11,828 bases of DNA from NCBI GenBank assembly GCA_031257995.1, contig JAIRNN010000128.1, positions 1 through 11,828 on the forward strand, given 5' to 3'. Of the stretch, positions 5,849 through 11,828 are shown one piece after another (position 1 is the stretch's first letter; each line of letters opens with the position of its first letter). The translations under genes and the position numbers were made by a program. Source of the DNA: Spirochaetaceae bacterium (GTDB lineage Bacteria; Spirochaetota; Spirochaetia; Treponematales; Breznakiellaceae). Under the pieces are notes generated by a model. It worked only from the letters and a program-made list of their open reading frames with translations. It did not search any database and was not told the DNA's origin.

Positions 5849-8800
5849 ATGGGTGCGGGACAGGACGCAAAAGACCTCGTAAAAGCGCTTGGGTTCTCTC
5901 CAAAAGAAAAATCCGAGGGGGTTTTTCAAAAAAAATATACCGCCCACAGCGATTACACCATCGAAATTGATTTTAAGCGGCAAAAAATAGATTACGGGGA
6001 GCAGCTTAAAACGGAAAGCGGGACTACGCAAAATTTTTCACAGGCCGAAAACTGGGTCGTGCTGGAATGTGTCAACCAGCTTTTGGAAAGAGGTTACGCG
6101 CCGAAGAACATCGTGCTGGAAAAAACGTATCCGGCGGGACGGGGCGTTACGAAACGGCTCGACATTTTGCTTCTGGACAACATGCGGAGCGCCTACGCGA
6201 TGATTGAGTGCAAAACCTACGGCGAAGAATTTGAGAAAGAATTAAAAAACATCCAAAAGAACGGAGGACAGCTTTTTTCTTATTTTCAGCAGGATACTAA
6301 GGCACAATTGCTCGTGCTGTACGCCTCCGGTTTGATGAACGGCCAGATTGTCCGCGATACTAAAATGATAAAAGTTACAGACGAATACCGGAAATCGGGC
6401 AGTGTGGAAGAAGCGCATAAACTTTTTGACGGCGCGTTTCACGAGGCGGGCTTTTGGGAAAATCCTCCGTATGATTTTCAAGTTAAGCAATTTACCAAAA
6501 ATGATTTGCGGGAATTGACCGAGGCGGAAGGACTAGCATTATTTAATAAATTCGCCACTATTCTGCGTAAACATTCTGTTTCTGATAAACCCAATGCGTT
6601 CAATAAAATTTTCAACTTGTTTCTTGCAAAGTTGTACGACGAGCAAAAGAAGCAAAATGATGAACTTGAATTTCATTGGCGGGATAATGACAATCCGGTT
6701 GATTTTCAGGTTCGCCTTTTTAATCTGCACAAGGAAGGGCTTCGCGCATTTTTGGAAAAAGAGCTCGCGGGTATTTACGACAAAGACTTTGAGGGCATAA
6801 AATCGGATGATGAACTATTGGAAAGAAAGAAAAACGTGCTTAAAATCAACAAGATATATGACATCAAAGAAGTTTTTGACGATGACACGTTTGAACAGAA
6901 TCACCGCGTTCTTAAAGAAGTTGTCCAATTATTGCAGCAATATCAAATCCGCTATCCACGAAAACAGCGGCATTTAAGCGAGTTTTTTGAACAACTGCTT
7001 ACAACCGGATTAAAACAGGAAGCGGGGCAGTATTTTACGCCGCCCGCCATAACAAAATTCATCGTAAAGTCGCTGCCGTTGCCCGCGATGCTGGAAAAAA
7101 ACATAAACCAGCCTGTTCCGTCTTTGCCCGCCGCGCTAGATTACGCTGCGGGAAGCGGGCATTTTATTACCGAGATTTTAGAGGAATACCAGAATATTAT
7201 TGAAAACCTTGACGCTTCCGAATTTTATCCGAAAGCAAAAAAAGAAATCGCCTCGTGGAGGGACGATCAGTACAACTGGGCGGCAAGATACGTGTACGGC
7301 ATTGAAAAAGATTACCGCTTGGTAAAAGTGGCAAAAGTAGGCTGTTATTTCTACGGGGACGGTTTGGCGCAAGTTGTTTTGGGCGACGGCCTTGACAGTT
7401 TTGAAAAATCAAAATCGTACGTTGGCTTGCTGAAAGATAACATCAAAAAGCCGCAGTTTTCCGTGCTTGTTTCCAATCCGCCCTATTCGGTGGACGGTGT
7501 AAAAGATGATATAGAATATATCGGGGCACAGGATGAATTTACGCTATTTAAAAACCTTACCGAAAACAGCAGTGAAGTTGAAGCGTTATTTGTTGAACGC
7601 GCTGCCCAAGTTTTGAAAGAGGGCGGTGTCGTGGGAATCATTTTGCCCAGTTCCATACTCAGCAACGGCGGAATTTACGCCAAAGCCCGCGAGATAATTT
7701 TACAGAAATTTGCCGTTGTCGCGGTTACGGCACTGGGCGGGAATACATTTATGGCGACCAATACCAACACCGTTGTTTTATTCTTGCGCCGCCGCTCTGA
7801 CACGGAAATCCGGCGCATACGGGATGCGGCCTACAAGCTCGCGGAAAATACACGCGAAGACCTGACTATAAACGGCATTGAAACTCCTGTACAAAAATAT
7901 CTTGACTATACCGGCGCGTCTGAAATCGATCCGGAAAAATTTTATTATTTTGTACTCAATCATAATCAAAAAACCGTGATAATAAAAATCGGCGAGAAAG
8001 ACGCTGAAAAGCGGTTTTTAGGCTACAAAATCGTAAAGCGGCGCGGCAGTGAAGGGTATCACGCCGTTCAACGCGGCAAAACCATTGACGAATGTACACG
8101 CCTCTTTGACGATACGCGCCCCGATAATCCCGAAAAAGCGAGCACCTACATTTACAAGGCGTTTGCGGGCGAATATGATTTCCCGATACACGACAGCCTA
8201 AAAGACAATGTTTTTTATGCCGATTTAATTGATATGCTCGCCTTTGACCGCGATGGTTTTGATAAAAATATTTCGCTCGCGGTTAAAAAAAAAATAAGAT
8301 ACGATGAAATTTGGAAAACAGACAAATTAGTTTCATTAAATGAGCTTTCTGAAATAAAAAAAGGGACTCCCATTACAAAAGAAAATACAAAAGAAGGCAA
8401 TATTCCTGTTGTTGCCGGCGGAAAAGAACCTGCATATTTTCACAACGAGGCAAATAGAACAGGGAATATTGTAACAATAAGCGCGTCAGGCGCATATGCA
8501 GGTTTTGTGAATTATTTTGAAATCCCGATATTTGCTTCCGATTGTAATACAATTCAGTCAAAGGATGAAAAAAACATTTCTACAAAATTGATTTATTTAT
8601 TTTTAAAATCAATTCAAGAAGAAATTTACAGTTTGCAAAGAGGACAGGCACAATCGCATATTTATGCAGATGATTTGGCAAAAATTTCTGTCCCCCTCCC
8701 GCCTAAACCCATACAGGAAAAAATCATTGCGGAAATAGAAGTGGTGGAGAAAGAAGATGCGGAGGCAAAAAAGGAAATTGAAAAAGGAAAAGAAAAAATC

Positions 8801-9373
8801 GAGCAGTTATTTATGAACTCTTATAATAAAGCAACCGCCACGTTGCGTTTATCTGATGAAAATAGTTTTGACATTTCAATCGGAAAACGAGTAATCGAAG
8901 CTGATTTAAGCGAAAAAGACGAAATACCTGTGTACAGTGCCAATGTCTTTGAGCCTTTTGGTTATATTGACAAATTGCTTATCACTGATTTCAGCGTTCC
9001 TTCTATTCTTTGGGGTATTGACGGTGATTGGATGGTCAATTATATGCCCGCAAATAAATCGTTTTATCCAACAGATCATTGCGGCGTATTAAGAGTTAAA
9101 ACGAGTAAAATAGTGCCCAAATATTTAGCGTGGGTTCTCAACAAAAACGGAATTGAACAACAATTTTCAAGAACACTGCGGGCATCCATTGACAGAATAA
9201 AAGGTTTAAGTGTTAAATTTCCTCCTCTCGCCGAACAGCAAAAAGTCGTTTCTAAAATCGAAGAAATTGAAGCACAAATAGCCAAAGCGCAAAAAATAAC
9301 AGCTCGCGCGCAGGAACGCAAAAACGCGATACTGCGTAAGTATGAGATAAAATCCTGGGAGGAGTATAGGTGA
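5849..9373 (+). CDS. Fused Type IIG/IIB-like restriction-methylase-specificity enzyme
   Basis: A 1174-aa protein combining all three R-M activities. Residues about 60-150 form a PD-(D/E)XK nuclease: D105, E120-C-K122 and QLFSY (141-145, a QxxxY motif). A helical linker leads to an N6-adenine methylase with AGQYFTP (392-398), SAM motif DYAAGSGHF (431-439) and catalytic NPPY (543-546). From about 818 two HsdS-like target-recognition domains follow, each ending in a coiled-coil spacer (PKPIQEK near 954; PPLAEQQK 1125-1132). Known enzymes with this RMS order cut outside a bipartite site and methylate it. ATG 5849 is chosen because the promoter ends just before it; the frame is open upstream to 5726. 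The recognition part, about 8300-9220, is more AT-rich than the rest, suggesting domain exchange. An A10 run lies at codons 813-816. The C-terminus EIKSWEEYR equals that of CarB. No antitoxin-like or separate methylase gene accompanies it. Confidence 0.9.
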   Translation: MGAGQDAKDLVKALGFSPKEKSEGVFQKKYTAHSDYTIEIDFKRQKIDYGEQLKTESGTTQNFSQAENWVVLECVNQLLERGYAPKNIVLEKTYPAGRGVTKRLDILLLDNMRSAYAMIECKTYGEEFEKELKNIQKNGGQLFSYFQQDTKAQLLVLYASGLMNGQIVRDTKMIKVTDEYRKSGSVEEAHKLFDGAFHEAGFWENPPYDFQVKQFTKNDLRELTEAEGLALFNKFATILRKHSVSDKPNAFNKIFNLFLAKLYDEQKKQNDELEFHWRDNDNPVDFQVRLFNLHKEGLRAFLEKELAGIYDKDFEGIKSDDELLERKKNVLKINKIYDIKEVFDDDTFEQNHRVLKEVVQLLQQYQIRYPRKQRHLSEFFEQLLTTGLKQEAGQYFTPPAITKFIVKSLPLPAMLEKNINQPVPSLPAALDYAAGSGHFITEILEEYQNIIENLDASEFYPKAKKEIASWRDDQYNWAARYVYGIEKDYRLVKVAKVGCYFYGDGLAQVVLGDGLDSFEKSKSYVGLLKDNIKKPQFSVLVSNPPYSVDGVKDDIEYIGAQDEFTLFKNLTENSSEVEALFVERAAQVLKEGGVVGIILPSSILSNGGIYAKAREIILQKFAVVAVTALGGNTFMATNTNTVVLFLRRRSDTEIRRIRDAAYKLAENTREDLTINGIETPVQKYLDYTGASEIDPEKFYYFVLNHNQKTVIIKIGEKDAEKRFLGYKIVKRRGSEGYHAVQRGKTIDECTRLFDDTRPDNPEKASTYIYKAFAGEYDFPIHDSLKDNVFYADLIDMLAFDRDGFDKNISLAVKKKIRYDEIWKTDKLVSLNELSEIKKGTPITKENTKEGNIPVVAGGKEPAYFHNEANRTGNIVTISASGAYAGFVNYFEIPIFASDCNTIQSKDEKNISTKLIYLFLKSIQEEIYSLQRGQAQSHIYADDLAKISVPLPPKPIQEKIIAEIEVVEKEDAEAKKEIEKGKEKIEQLFMNSYNKATATLRLSDENSFDISIGKRVIEADLSEKDEIPVYSANVFEPFGYIDKLLITDFSVPSILWGIDGDWMVNYMPANKSFYPTDHCGVLRVKTSKIVPKYLAWVLNKNGIEQQFSRTLRASIDRIKGLSVKFPPLAEQQKVVSKIEEIEAQIAKAQKITARAQERKNAILRKYEIKSWEEYR
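8285..8294 (+). other. A10 homopolymer at the methylase/specificity boundary
   Basis: Ten consecutive A bases encode the lysines after V812. Losing one A gives GTT AAA AAA AAA TAA, an immediate stop; gaining one gives a TGA eight codons after V812. Either slip would remove both target-recognition domains while leaving nuclease and methylase translated. Such tracts are typical phase-variation sites in other R-M genes; variation here is inferred. Confidence 0.6.
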
Positions 9374-9377
9374 TAGC
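9343..9377 (+). repeat. 35-bp direct repeat, right copy (R-M gene 3' end)
   Basis: Partner of 5671-5705. It encodes the last nine R-M residues, the TGA stop (9371-9373) and TAGC, and ends exactly before the ATG of the membrane-protein gene. It includes GGGAGGAG (9357-9364) and AGGTGA (9368-9373), which serve as ribosome-binding sequences for that gene. In the uninterrupted arrangement these would have been the end of carB. Confidence 0.95.
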
Positions 9378-9680
9378 ATGAATATGTCCGAAATGGTAAG
9401 TGTGATCTTTCGTCTGGCGGTCGGCGGCATCGCGTCGTTCCTCGCCATCCTCGTCTGGGCCAAAACCCGCGATGCCCCGTGGATGCTGATCGTCATCGGT
9501 ACCATCGCCAGCTACATCGCCTCGGTCTACGCGACCCTCACCCTCTTCGGCATCACCGCCGAACTCTGGCTCTCCAAAACCGCCGGAATCGCGGTGGCAA
9601 CCATCATCTCCTGCCTTCCCACCGCCTTCTTCATCGCCGCCTTCGCCATCATGATCAGCCGCAAATACCGGACGAAGTGA
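9378..9680 (+). CDS. Small three-helix membrane protein of unknown function
   Basis: A 100-aa hydrophobic protein with three probable membrane segments: about 8-27 (VIFRLAVGGIASFLAILVW), 35-57 (MLIVIGTIASYIASVYATLTLF) and 69-93 (AGIAVATIISCLPTAFFIAAFAI), ending in a basic tail SRKYRTK. I do not recognise a family. Start ATG 9378 follows AGGTGA by four bases and GGGAGGAG by thirteen; ATG 9384 is a possible alternative. It is GC-rich like carB and unlike the R-M gene, so it belongs to the host backbone. Before the cassette entered it would have started 6 nt after the carB stop, and thus was probably cotranscribed with carB; now it follows the R-M gene with the same spacing. Confidence 0.75.
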   Translation: MNMSEMVSVIFRLAVGGIASFLAILVWAKTRDAPWMLIVIGTIASYIASVYATLTLFGITAELWLSKTAGIAVATIISCLPTAFFIAAFAIMISRKYRTK

Positions 9681-9747
9681 GAGATAAGGTGGGGAAAAGG
9701 CAAGAGGTTTTTTAGGTAGTGGGCGAAAAGCGTTGCTTGTCAATCAG

Positions 9748-9844
9748 GTGGGAAGTCTCCCCCTCGCTCCGGTCTCGCGCCTTCCGCTACCCCCTCTGCG
9801 AGGGTTTCCCCTCCCCGAAGGTGTCATGGACACCCCGCCCCCGG
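9748..9844 (+). repeat. GC-rich interspersed intergenic repeat, copy 2
   Basis: Second copy of the element at 2096-2197, same strand, 67 bp after the membrane-protein stop. Hairpins are kept: CCCTC-TGC-GAGGG (9792-9804) and GGTGTC-ATG-GACACC (9820-9834). The third-position pair of the latter changed from C-G to T-A relative to copy 1, and a T-G wobble in the former became T-A, so pairing is preserved while sequence varies. The first hairpin is shorter (GGGA/TCCC). Confidence 0.85.
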
Positions 9845-10061
9845 TAACAAAGACGGTGGAATAGTTATAGTAGAAGAACTATATAGTCAACATATTTCGC
9901 CCTTTACCGTTTTTTAAGAGGGGGATGTCCAGCCTCGTGCGAAACGGGCACAACGGTTGAGCTAGGCACAACTATGGTTGTGTTAGGCGCGTTTTGGCGT
10001 TTCTGCGGCACGGCGTAGGCCCAAAAATGTTACGCCGCCAATGTTTCCCGAAGGGAAACAT
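9845..10061. other. Non-coding stretch with three consecutive hairpins
   Basis: No convincing gene lies between the repeat and the minus-strand outer-membrane gene. Three perfect inverted repeats follow one another: CACAAC-TATG-GTTGTG (9967-9982), CGGCGTA/TACGCCG with a 13-base loop (10011-10037) and ATGTTTCCC-GAA-GGGAAACAT (10041-10061). They have no T-tracts. This could be a structured RNA, a repetitive element or a degraded gene. From 9845 to 9966 I see only AT-richer sequence with a weak ATAGTT/AACTAT pairing. Confidence 0.5.
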
Positions 10062-10163
10062 ATTCCCCGTCCAAGGGCAACGGTGCTGCTCCGCGCCGAG
10101 GGCATCGAAGCCTCCAACAACGGGGAAGCCGACATGCCGCGCTACGGGTTTATCTCAGTTTAA
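10041..10163 (+). CDS. Doubtful 40-codon ORF or gene remnant
   Basis: ATG 10041 opens 40 codons to TAA 10161-10163, beginning MFPEGKHIPRPRATV and ending MPRYGFISV. The codons look reasonable, but no ribosome-binding site is evident and the start codon lies inside the perfect 10041-10061 hairpin. It overlaps the end of the opposite-strand outer-membrane gene by 14 bp. I do not recognise it; a remnant or part of a repeat family is more likely than a working gene. Confidence 0.2.
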   Translation: MFPEGKHIPRPRATVLLRAEGIEASNNGEADMPRYGFISV

Positions 10164-11094
10164 AGGACAGAACAGCCGCGAGACGGTAGAAATTCAGGCT
10201 TAGGGGGTTATCCTTGTTAAGTACCCGGTTTTTGTAGAAGACATCGTCGTTCTTATCTTGCCGGTAGCGCCAATTCGTAAAATTTCTGTTCAGAGAAAGC
10301 TGTCCAATGGCGGTAAAATTGATTCGGGAAGTTATCTCGAAACCGGCAAGCCCCGAAAAGAGCCACCGGGGAAACTCGTCTCCGTAACTATTGTCCGGTT
10401 CAGCGTAAAGCTTTAGTTTCATCTCTGCCATAAGAGCGACAATTTTCAGTGCCGGAAAAGCCGGCGTCTGATAACCCAATACATAACTGCTGTAGTAGTT
10501 GAAACCATTCCGGTTTTCCCCGCCATCGTTTTCGTGGGACCAAGAGTCACCGCTTCCCGCAAGGGTATTCGCCCGGTAATTAATCTGATGGTACGTCTGG
10601 ACCAGAACATGGTTCCAGTTGCCGGGAATCACAGCTCCAAGATCGAATTGGAGTACCGCCCCTCCGTAAAGCATCCAGATCGCCGCCTCAAACGGTTCAC
10701 CGGCGATAAGCCCGCTTTCACCCGTTTCTGGCTTGTTAAGCCCCCATGCATTGGGCGCGATCCCCAGAAGCGGGCAGTTCCAGCCCGTACCGATGCTGCC
10801 CCCGGCTTTTACCTGGGCAAAGGCAATGGGAGTAAGAGTCAGGTCCAAACCGGCGTTCATGGAAACCGGGGTAACGTTATAAAAAAGGGCCGTATTCAGA
10901 TTATTCCCGCCGGTCAAAAAACCGCTTCCCCTAAGTACCGGAAAAGTCCACGCTTGGGTAAGGGCAAGCTGGGCTTCCGGCAGCGAAGACACGTTAAAAC
11001 TCAGCACCGTTGAATCTTCGATTTCCGCCCAAACCGGAAACGCGGCGGCAAGCATGGCGGAAACCAAAACAGCCAAAAATATCTTTCTCGGCAT
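10150..11094 (-). CDS. Exported outer-membrane beta-barrel candidate
   Basis: A 314-aa protein with a clear Sec signal peptide, MPRKIFLAVLVSAMLAAAFP, and probable cleavage after VWA (residue 23) before EIED. The mature part has no hydrophobic helices and shows alternating polar/apolar strands rich in aromatic and glycine residues (for example LNTALFYNVTPVSMNAGLDL and RINFTAIGQLSLNRNF), ending FYRLAAVLSFKLR, as in beta-barrels, although the last residue is not aromatic. It lacks a lipobox Cys. Specific function is unknown; I infer a spirochaetal outer-membrane porin-like or surface protein. The start at 11094 is chosen over ATG 11112 because AAGGA lies seven bases before it and the promoter -10 is too close for the upstream ATG to be translated. 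The gene stands alone, convergent with the genes to its left. Confidence 0.75.
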   Translation of the reverse strand: MPRKIFLAVLVSAMLAAAFPVWAEIEDSTVLSFNVSSLPEAQLALTQAWTFPVLRGSGFLTGGNNLNTALFYNVTPVSMNAGLDLTLTPIAFAQVKAGGSIGTGWNCPLLGIAPNAWGLNKPETGESGLIAGEPFEAAIWMLYGGAVLQFDLGAVIPGNWNHVLVQTYHQINYRANTLAGSGDSWSHENDGGENRNGFNYYSSYVLGYQTPAFPALKIVALMAEMKLKLYAEPDNSYGDEFPRWLFSGLAGFEITSRINFTAIGQLSLNRNFTNWRYRQDKNDDVFYKNRVLNKDNPLSLNFYRLAAVLSFKLR

Positions 11095-11115
11095 AAAATA
11101 TTCCTTCTCCATATT

Positions 11116-11145
11116 ATTATATCATAACAGCCGGAACATAGTCAA
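11116..11145 (-). promoter_or_regulatory. Near-consensus sigma-70 promoter of the outer-membrane gene
   Basis: On the minus strand, TTGACT (11145-11140, five of six) is followed after 18 bp by a perfect TATAAT (11121-11116). Initiation near 11109 gives a leader of about 15 bases containing AAGGA, so ATG 11094 is the start. This is the strongest promoter in the window and suggests high constitutive expression. Confidence 0.75.
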
Positions 11146-11278
11146 TTCCACGCATAACAATTCCGATTTTGGAAAATTCAGGATTGAACCTGCTTCAAAA
11201 CTCTCAGGAAAAATAAAAAAGATGGGGGAAGCCGCGGCGAATTGCCAACCCTTCGCTCCGACACAAGCTCAAAACCCC

Positions 11279-11370
11279 CGCCGCCATTCAGTACTTGACT
11301 ATCTGGAACCGGCAAGTGTAGCTTTGAAAAAGTGGCTTAGCCTGTTGTCCACCTGCCGGGGGTCGGTCCA
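11279..11370 (+). pseudogene. 3' remnant of an IS3-type element
   Basis: The frame reads RRHSVLDYLEPASVALKKW, resembling the extreme C-terminus of IS3-family transposases, where (R)RHSALxYLSP is typical. Only about 20 codons survive. The stretch ends in TCGGTCCA at 11370; read inward from there, TGGACCGACCCCCGGCAGGT resembles the terminal repeat of the element at 11716, and both continue to TAAGC. There is no helix-turn-helix or DDE core. Upstream, 11146-11278 holds no gene; GGGGGAAG and CCCTTCGCTCCGAC there resemble the start of the GC-rich interspersed repeat and may be a broken third copy. Confidence 0.6.
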
Positions 11371-11375
11371 GATAC

Positions 11376-11483
11376 ATGCAGATGAACACAGATTTTAATA
11401 AAATATCCGCAGATTGACGCTGGTTTTCACGGATTAAGAGATAGCCGGTGTGAAGAATCTGCGTACATCTGTCTCATCTGCAT
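11376..11483. repeat. Nested palindromic intergenic element
   Basis: Outer arms ATGCAGATGAACACAGAT (11376-11393) and ATCTGTCTCATCTGCAT (11467-11483) are complementary except for one mismatch and one gap. Inner arms CGCAGATT (11408-11415) and AATCTGCG (11456-11463) are perfect. The arms share the core CAGAT, so the element is built of short inverted modules. It starts six bases after the IS remnant and could be a miniature or repetitive extragenic element. Confidence 0.7.
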
Positions 11484-11518
11484 TGCCATGTATGGTACCA
11501 TCTGTGGCGCCAAAGGTA

Positions 11519-11548
11519 TTGACAAAATATGACGATATTATTGATAAT
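11519..11548 (+). promoter_or_regulatory. Promoter of the SIMPL lipoprotein gene
   Basis: A perfect -35 TTGACA (11519-11524) and -10 GATAAT (11543-11548, five of six) are 18 bp apart. A start near 11555 leaves about 13 bases before ATG 11568, with AGGCGG (11555-11560) as the ribosome-binding sequence. The promoter appears intact although the gene is cut. Confidence 0.65.
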
Positions 11549-11567
11549 TCTTGCAGGCGGGAATTCA

Positions 11568-11732
11568 ATGAAAACGAAATGTTTTATAGCTTCTGTTGTA
11601 TCAATTTTTGCAACCTTTGCCGTGTCAAGTTGTAATTTTGAGAAAAAACAGCCACCCCAAAGTATTATTTCGGTCTTTGGCATGGGGACTGTATTAGTAC
11701 AGCCGGATACGGTTCTGGACTTTACCCCGTAA
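11568..11732 (+). pseudogene. SIMPL (DUF541) lipoprotein gene, truncated by an IS
   Basis: The remaining 54 codons start with a lipoprotein signal, MKTKCFIASVVSIFATFA, and a lipobox VSSC with Cys22, followed by a short polar linker and IISVFGMGTVLVQPDTV, the typical first strand of SIMPL/DUF541 domains (ISVxGxGxVxVxPD). Native coding sequence ends at V49 (codon 11712-11714) plus one base. The last five residues, LDFTP, and the TAA come from the terminal repeat of the inserted element at 11716. A full SIMPL protein is over 200 aa, so the product is surely non-functional. ATG 11568 is chosen from the promoter and ribosome-binding site; the open frame extends upstream to 11529 without support. 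Confidence 0.8.
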
Positions 11733-11828
11733 GGTAGACACCGTTAAGCGACTTACCTTGAGTTAAACACATGAGGTGCCACATAGTCAAGTGCCGAATG
11801 CAGTCGAATGCGATTATAATACGCCTCA
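11716..11828 (-). mobile_element. IS3-type insertion sequence, right end; runs off the window
   Basis: The element begins with TGGACTTTACCCCGTAAGGT at 11716, a terminal-repeat-like sequence of the TGGAC type, interrupting the SIMPL gene. The transposase reads outward-to-inward on the minus strand and stops 37 bases from the end, as expected for an IS right end. The rest, with the other terminal repeat and target duplication, lies beyond 11828. Confidence 0.75.
11753..11828 (-). CDS. IS3-family transposase, C-terminal fragment
   Basis: The last 24 residues read EAYYNRIRLHSALDYVAPH then VFNSR before TAA (11755-11753). YNxxRxHSALxYxxP is the signature at the end of the IS3-family integrase core. 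The catalytic DDE residues would lie outside the window. Partial only because the window ends. Confidence 0.85.
   Translation of the reverse strand, partial: EAYYNRIRLHSALDYVAPHVFNSR

Larger units (their letters stand above)
5706..9377 (+). mobile_element. Inserted R-M cassette bounded by direct repeats
   Basis: The interval between the left repeat and the end of the right repeat is 3672 bp and holds one gene, a fused restriction-modification enzyme, with its own promoter. It is visibly more AT-rich than carB before it and the membrane-protein gene after it. Removing one repeat copy plus the cassette would rebuild carB-TGA-TAGC-ATG, with the membrane gene directly behind carB. No integrase, transposase or tRNA is present, so the movement machinery is unknown. 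Insertion of R-M genes with long target duplication is an established pattern and fits best; chance similarity or ancient tandem duplication is less likely. Confidence 0.65.

Noticed and set aside
9252..9743. 163-aa open frame on the minus strand
   Set aside because: It is a shadow across the end of the R-M gene and the membrane-protein gene, with acidic low-complexity content.
9994..10203. 69-aa plus-strand open frame
   Set aside because: It runs through two perfect hairpins and into the outer-membrane gene with no ribosome-binding site or recognisable product.

Overview
The window most resembles a chromosomal segment of a spirochaete, probably a Treponema-type organism with moderate-to-high GC. 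This is inferred from a diderm-type outer-membrane protein, a spirochaetal-style lipoprotein signal, the CarB type and the dispersed GC-rich repeats; no rRNA or tRNA is present to confirm it.

Left part (1-5701): a decaying 23/24-bp tandem array runs off the left edge, followed by a strong hairpin and a doubtful 37-codon ORF. Two overlapping housekeeping-type genes follow: rsmE (16S rRNA m3U1498 methyltransferase) and a divergent WecG/TagA/CpsF-family protein that lacks the family's usual catalytic motif. A ~100-bp GC-rich interspersed repeat separates them from carB, the large subunit of carbamoyl-phosphate synthase, which resembles the eukaryotic CPS1/CAD type and has a promoter so close to its ATG that the mRNA may be leaderless.

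Middle (5671-9377): this is the main discovery. An AT-richer single-gene restriction-modification cassette sits exactly at the 3' end of carB. It encodes a 1174-aa fusion of PD-(D/E)XK nuclease, N6-adenine methylase and two target-recognition domains (Type IIG/IIB-like RMS). A 35-bp direct repeat flanks it (5671-5705 and 9343-9377, 33/35 identical, both differences synonymous). CarB and the R-M enzyme therefore end in the same residues, EIKSWEEYR, and the same stop context. Excision between the repeats would leave intact carB followed after 6 nt by the small membrane-protein gene at 9378. The R-M gene also has its own possibly leaderless promoter and an A10 tract at the methylase/specificity boundary, where a slip of one base either way stops translation: a candidate phase switch.

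Right part (9378-11828): a small three-helix membrane protein, a second copy of the GC-rich repeat with compensatory hairpin changes, a hairpin-rich intergenic stretch, and an outer-membrane beta-barrel candidate on the minus strand with a near-consensus promoter. An IS graveyard follows. It contains the 3' remnant of one IS3-type element, a nested palindromic repeat, and a SIMPL-domain lipoprotein gene cut after 49 codons by the end of a second IS3-type element that runs off the right edge.
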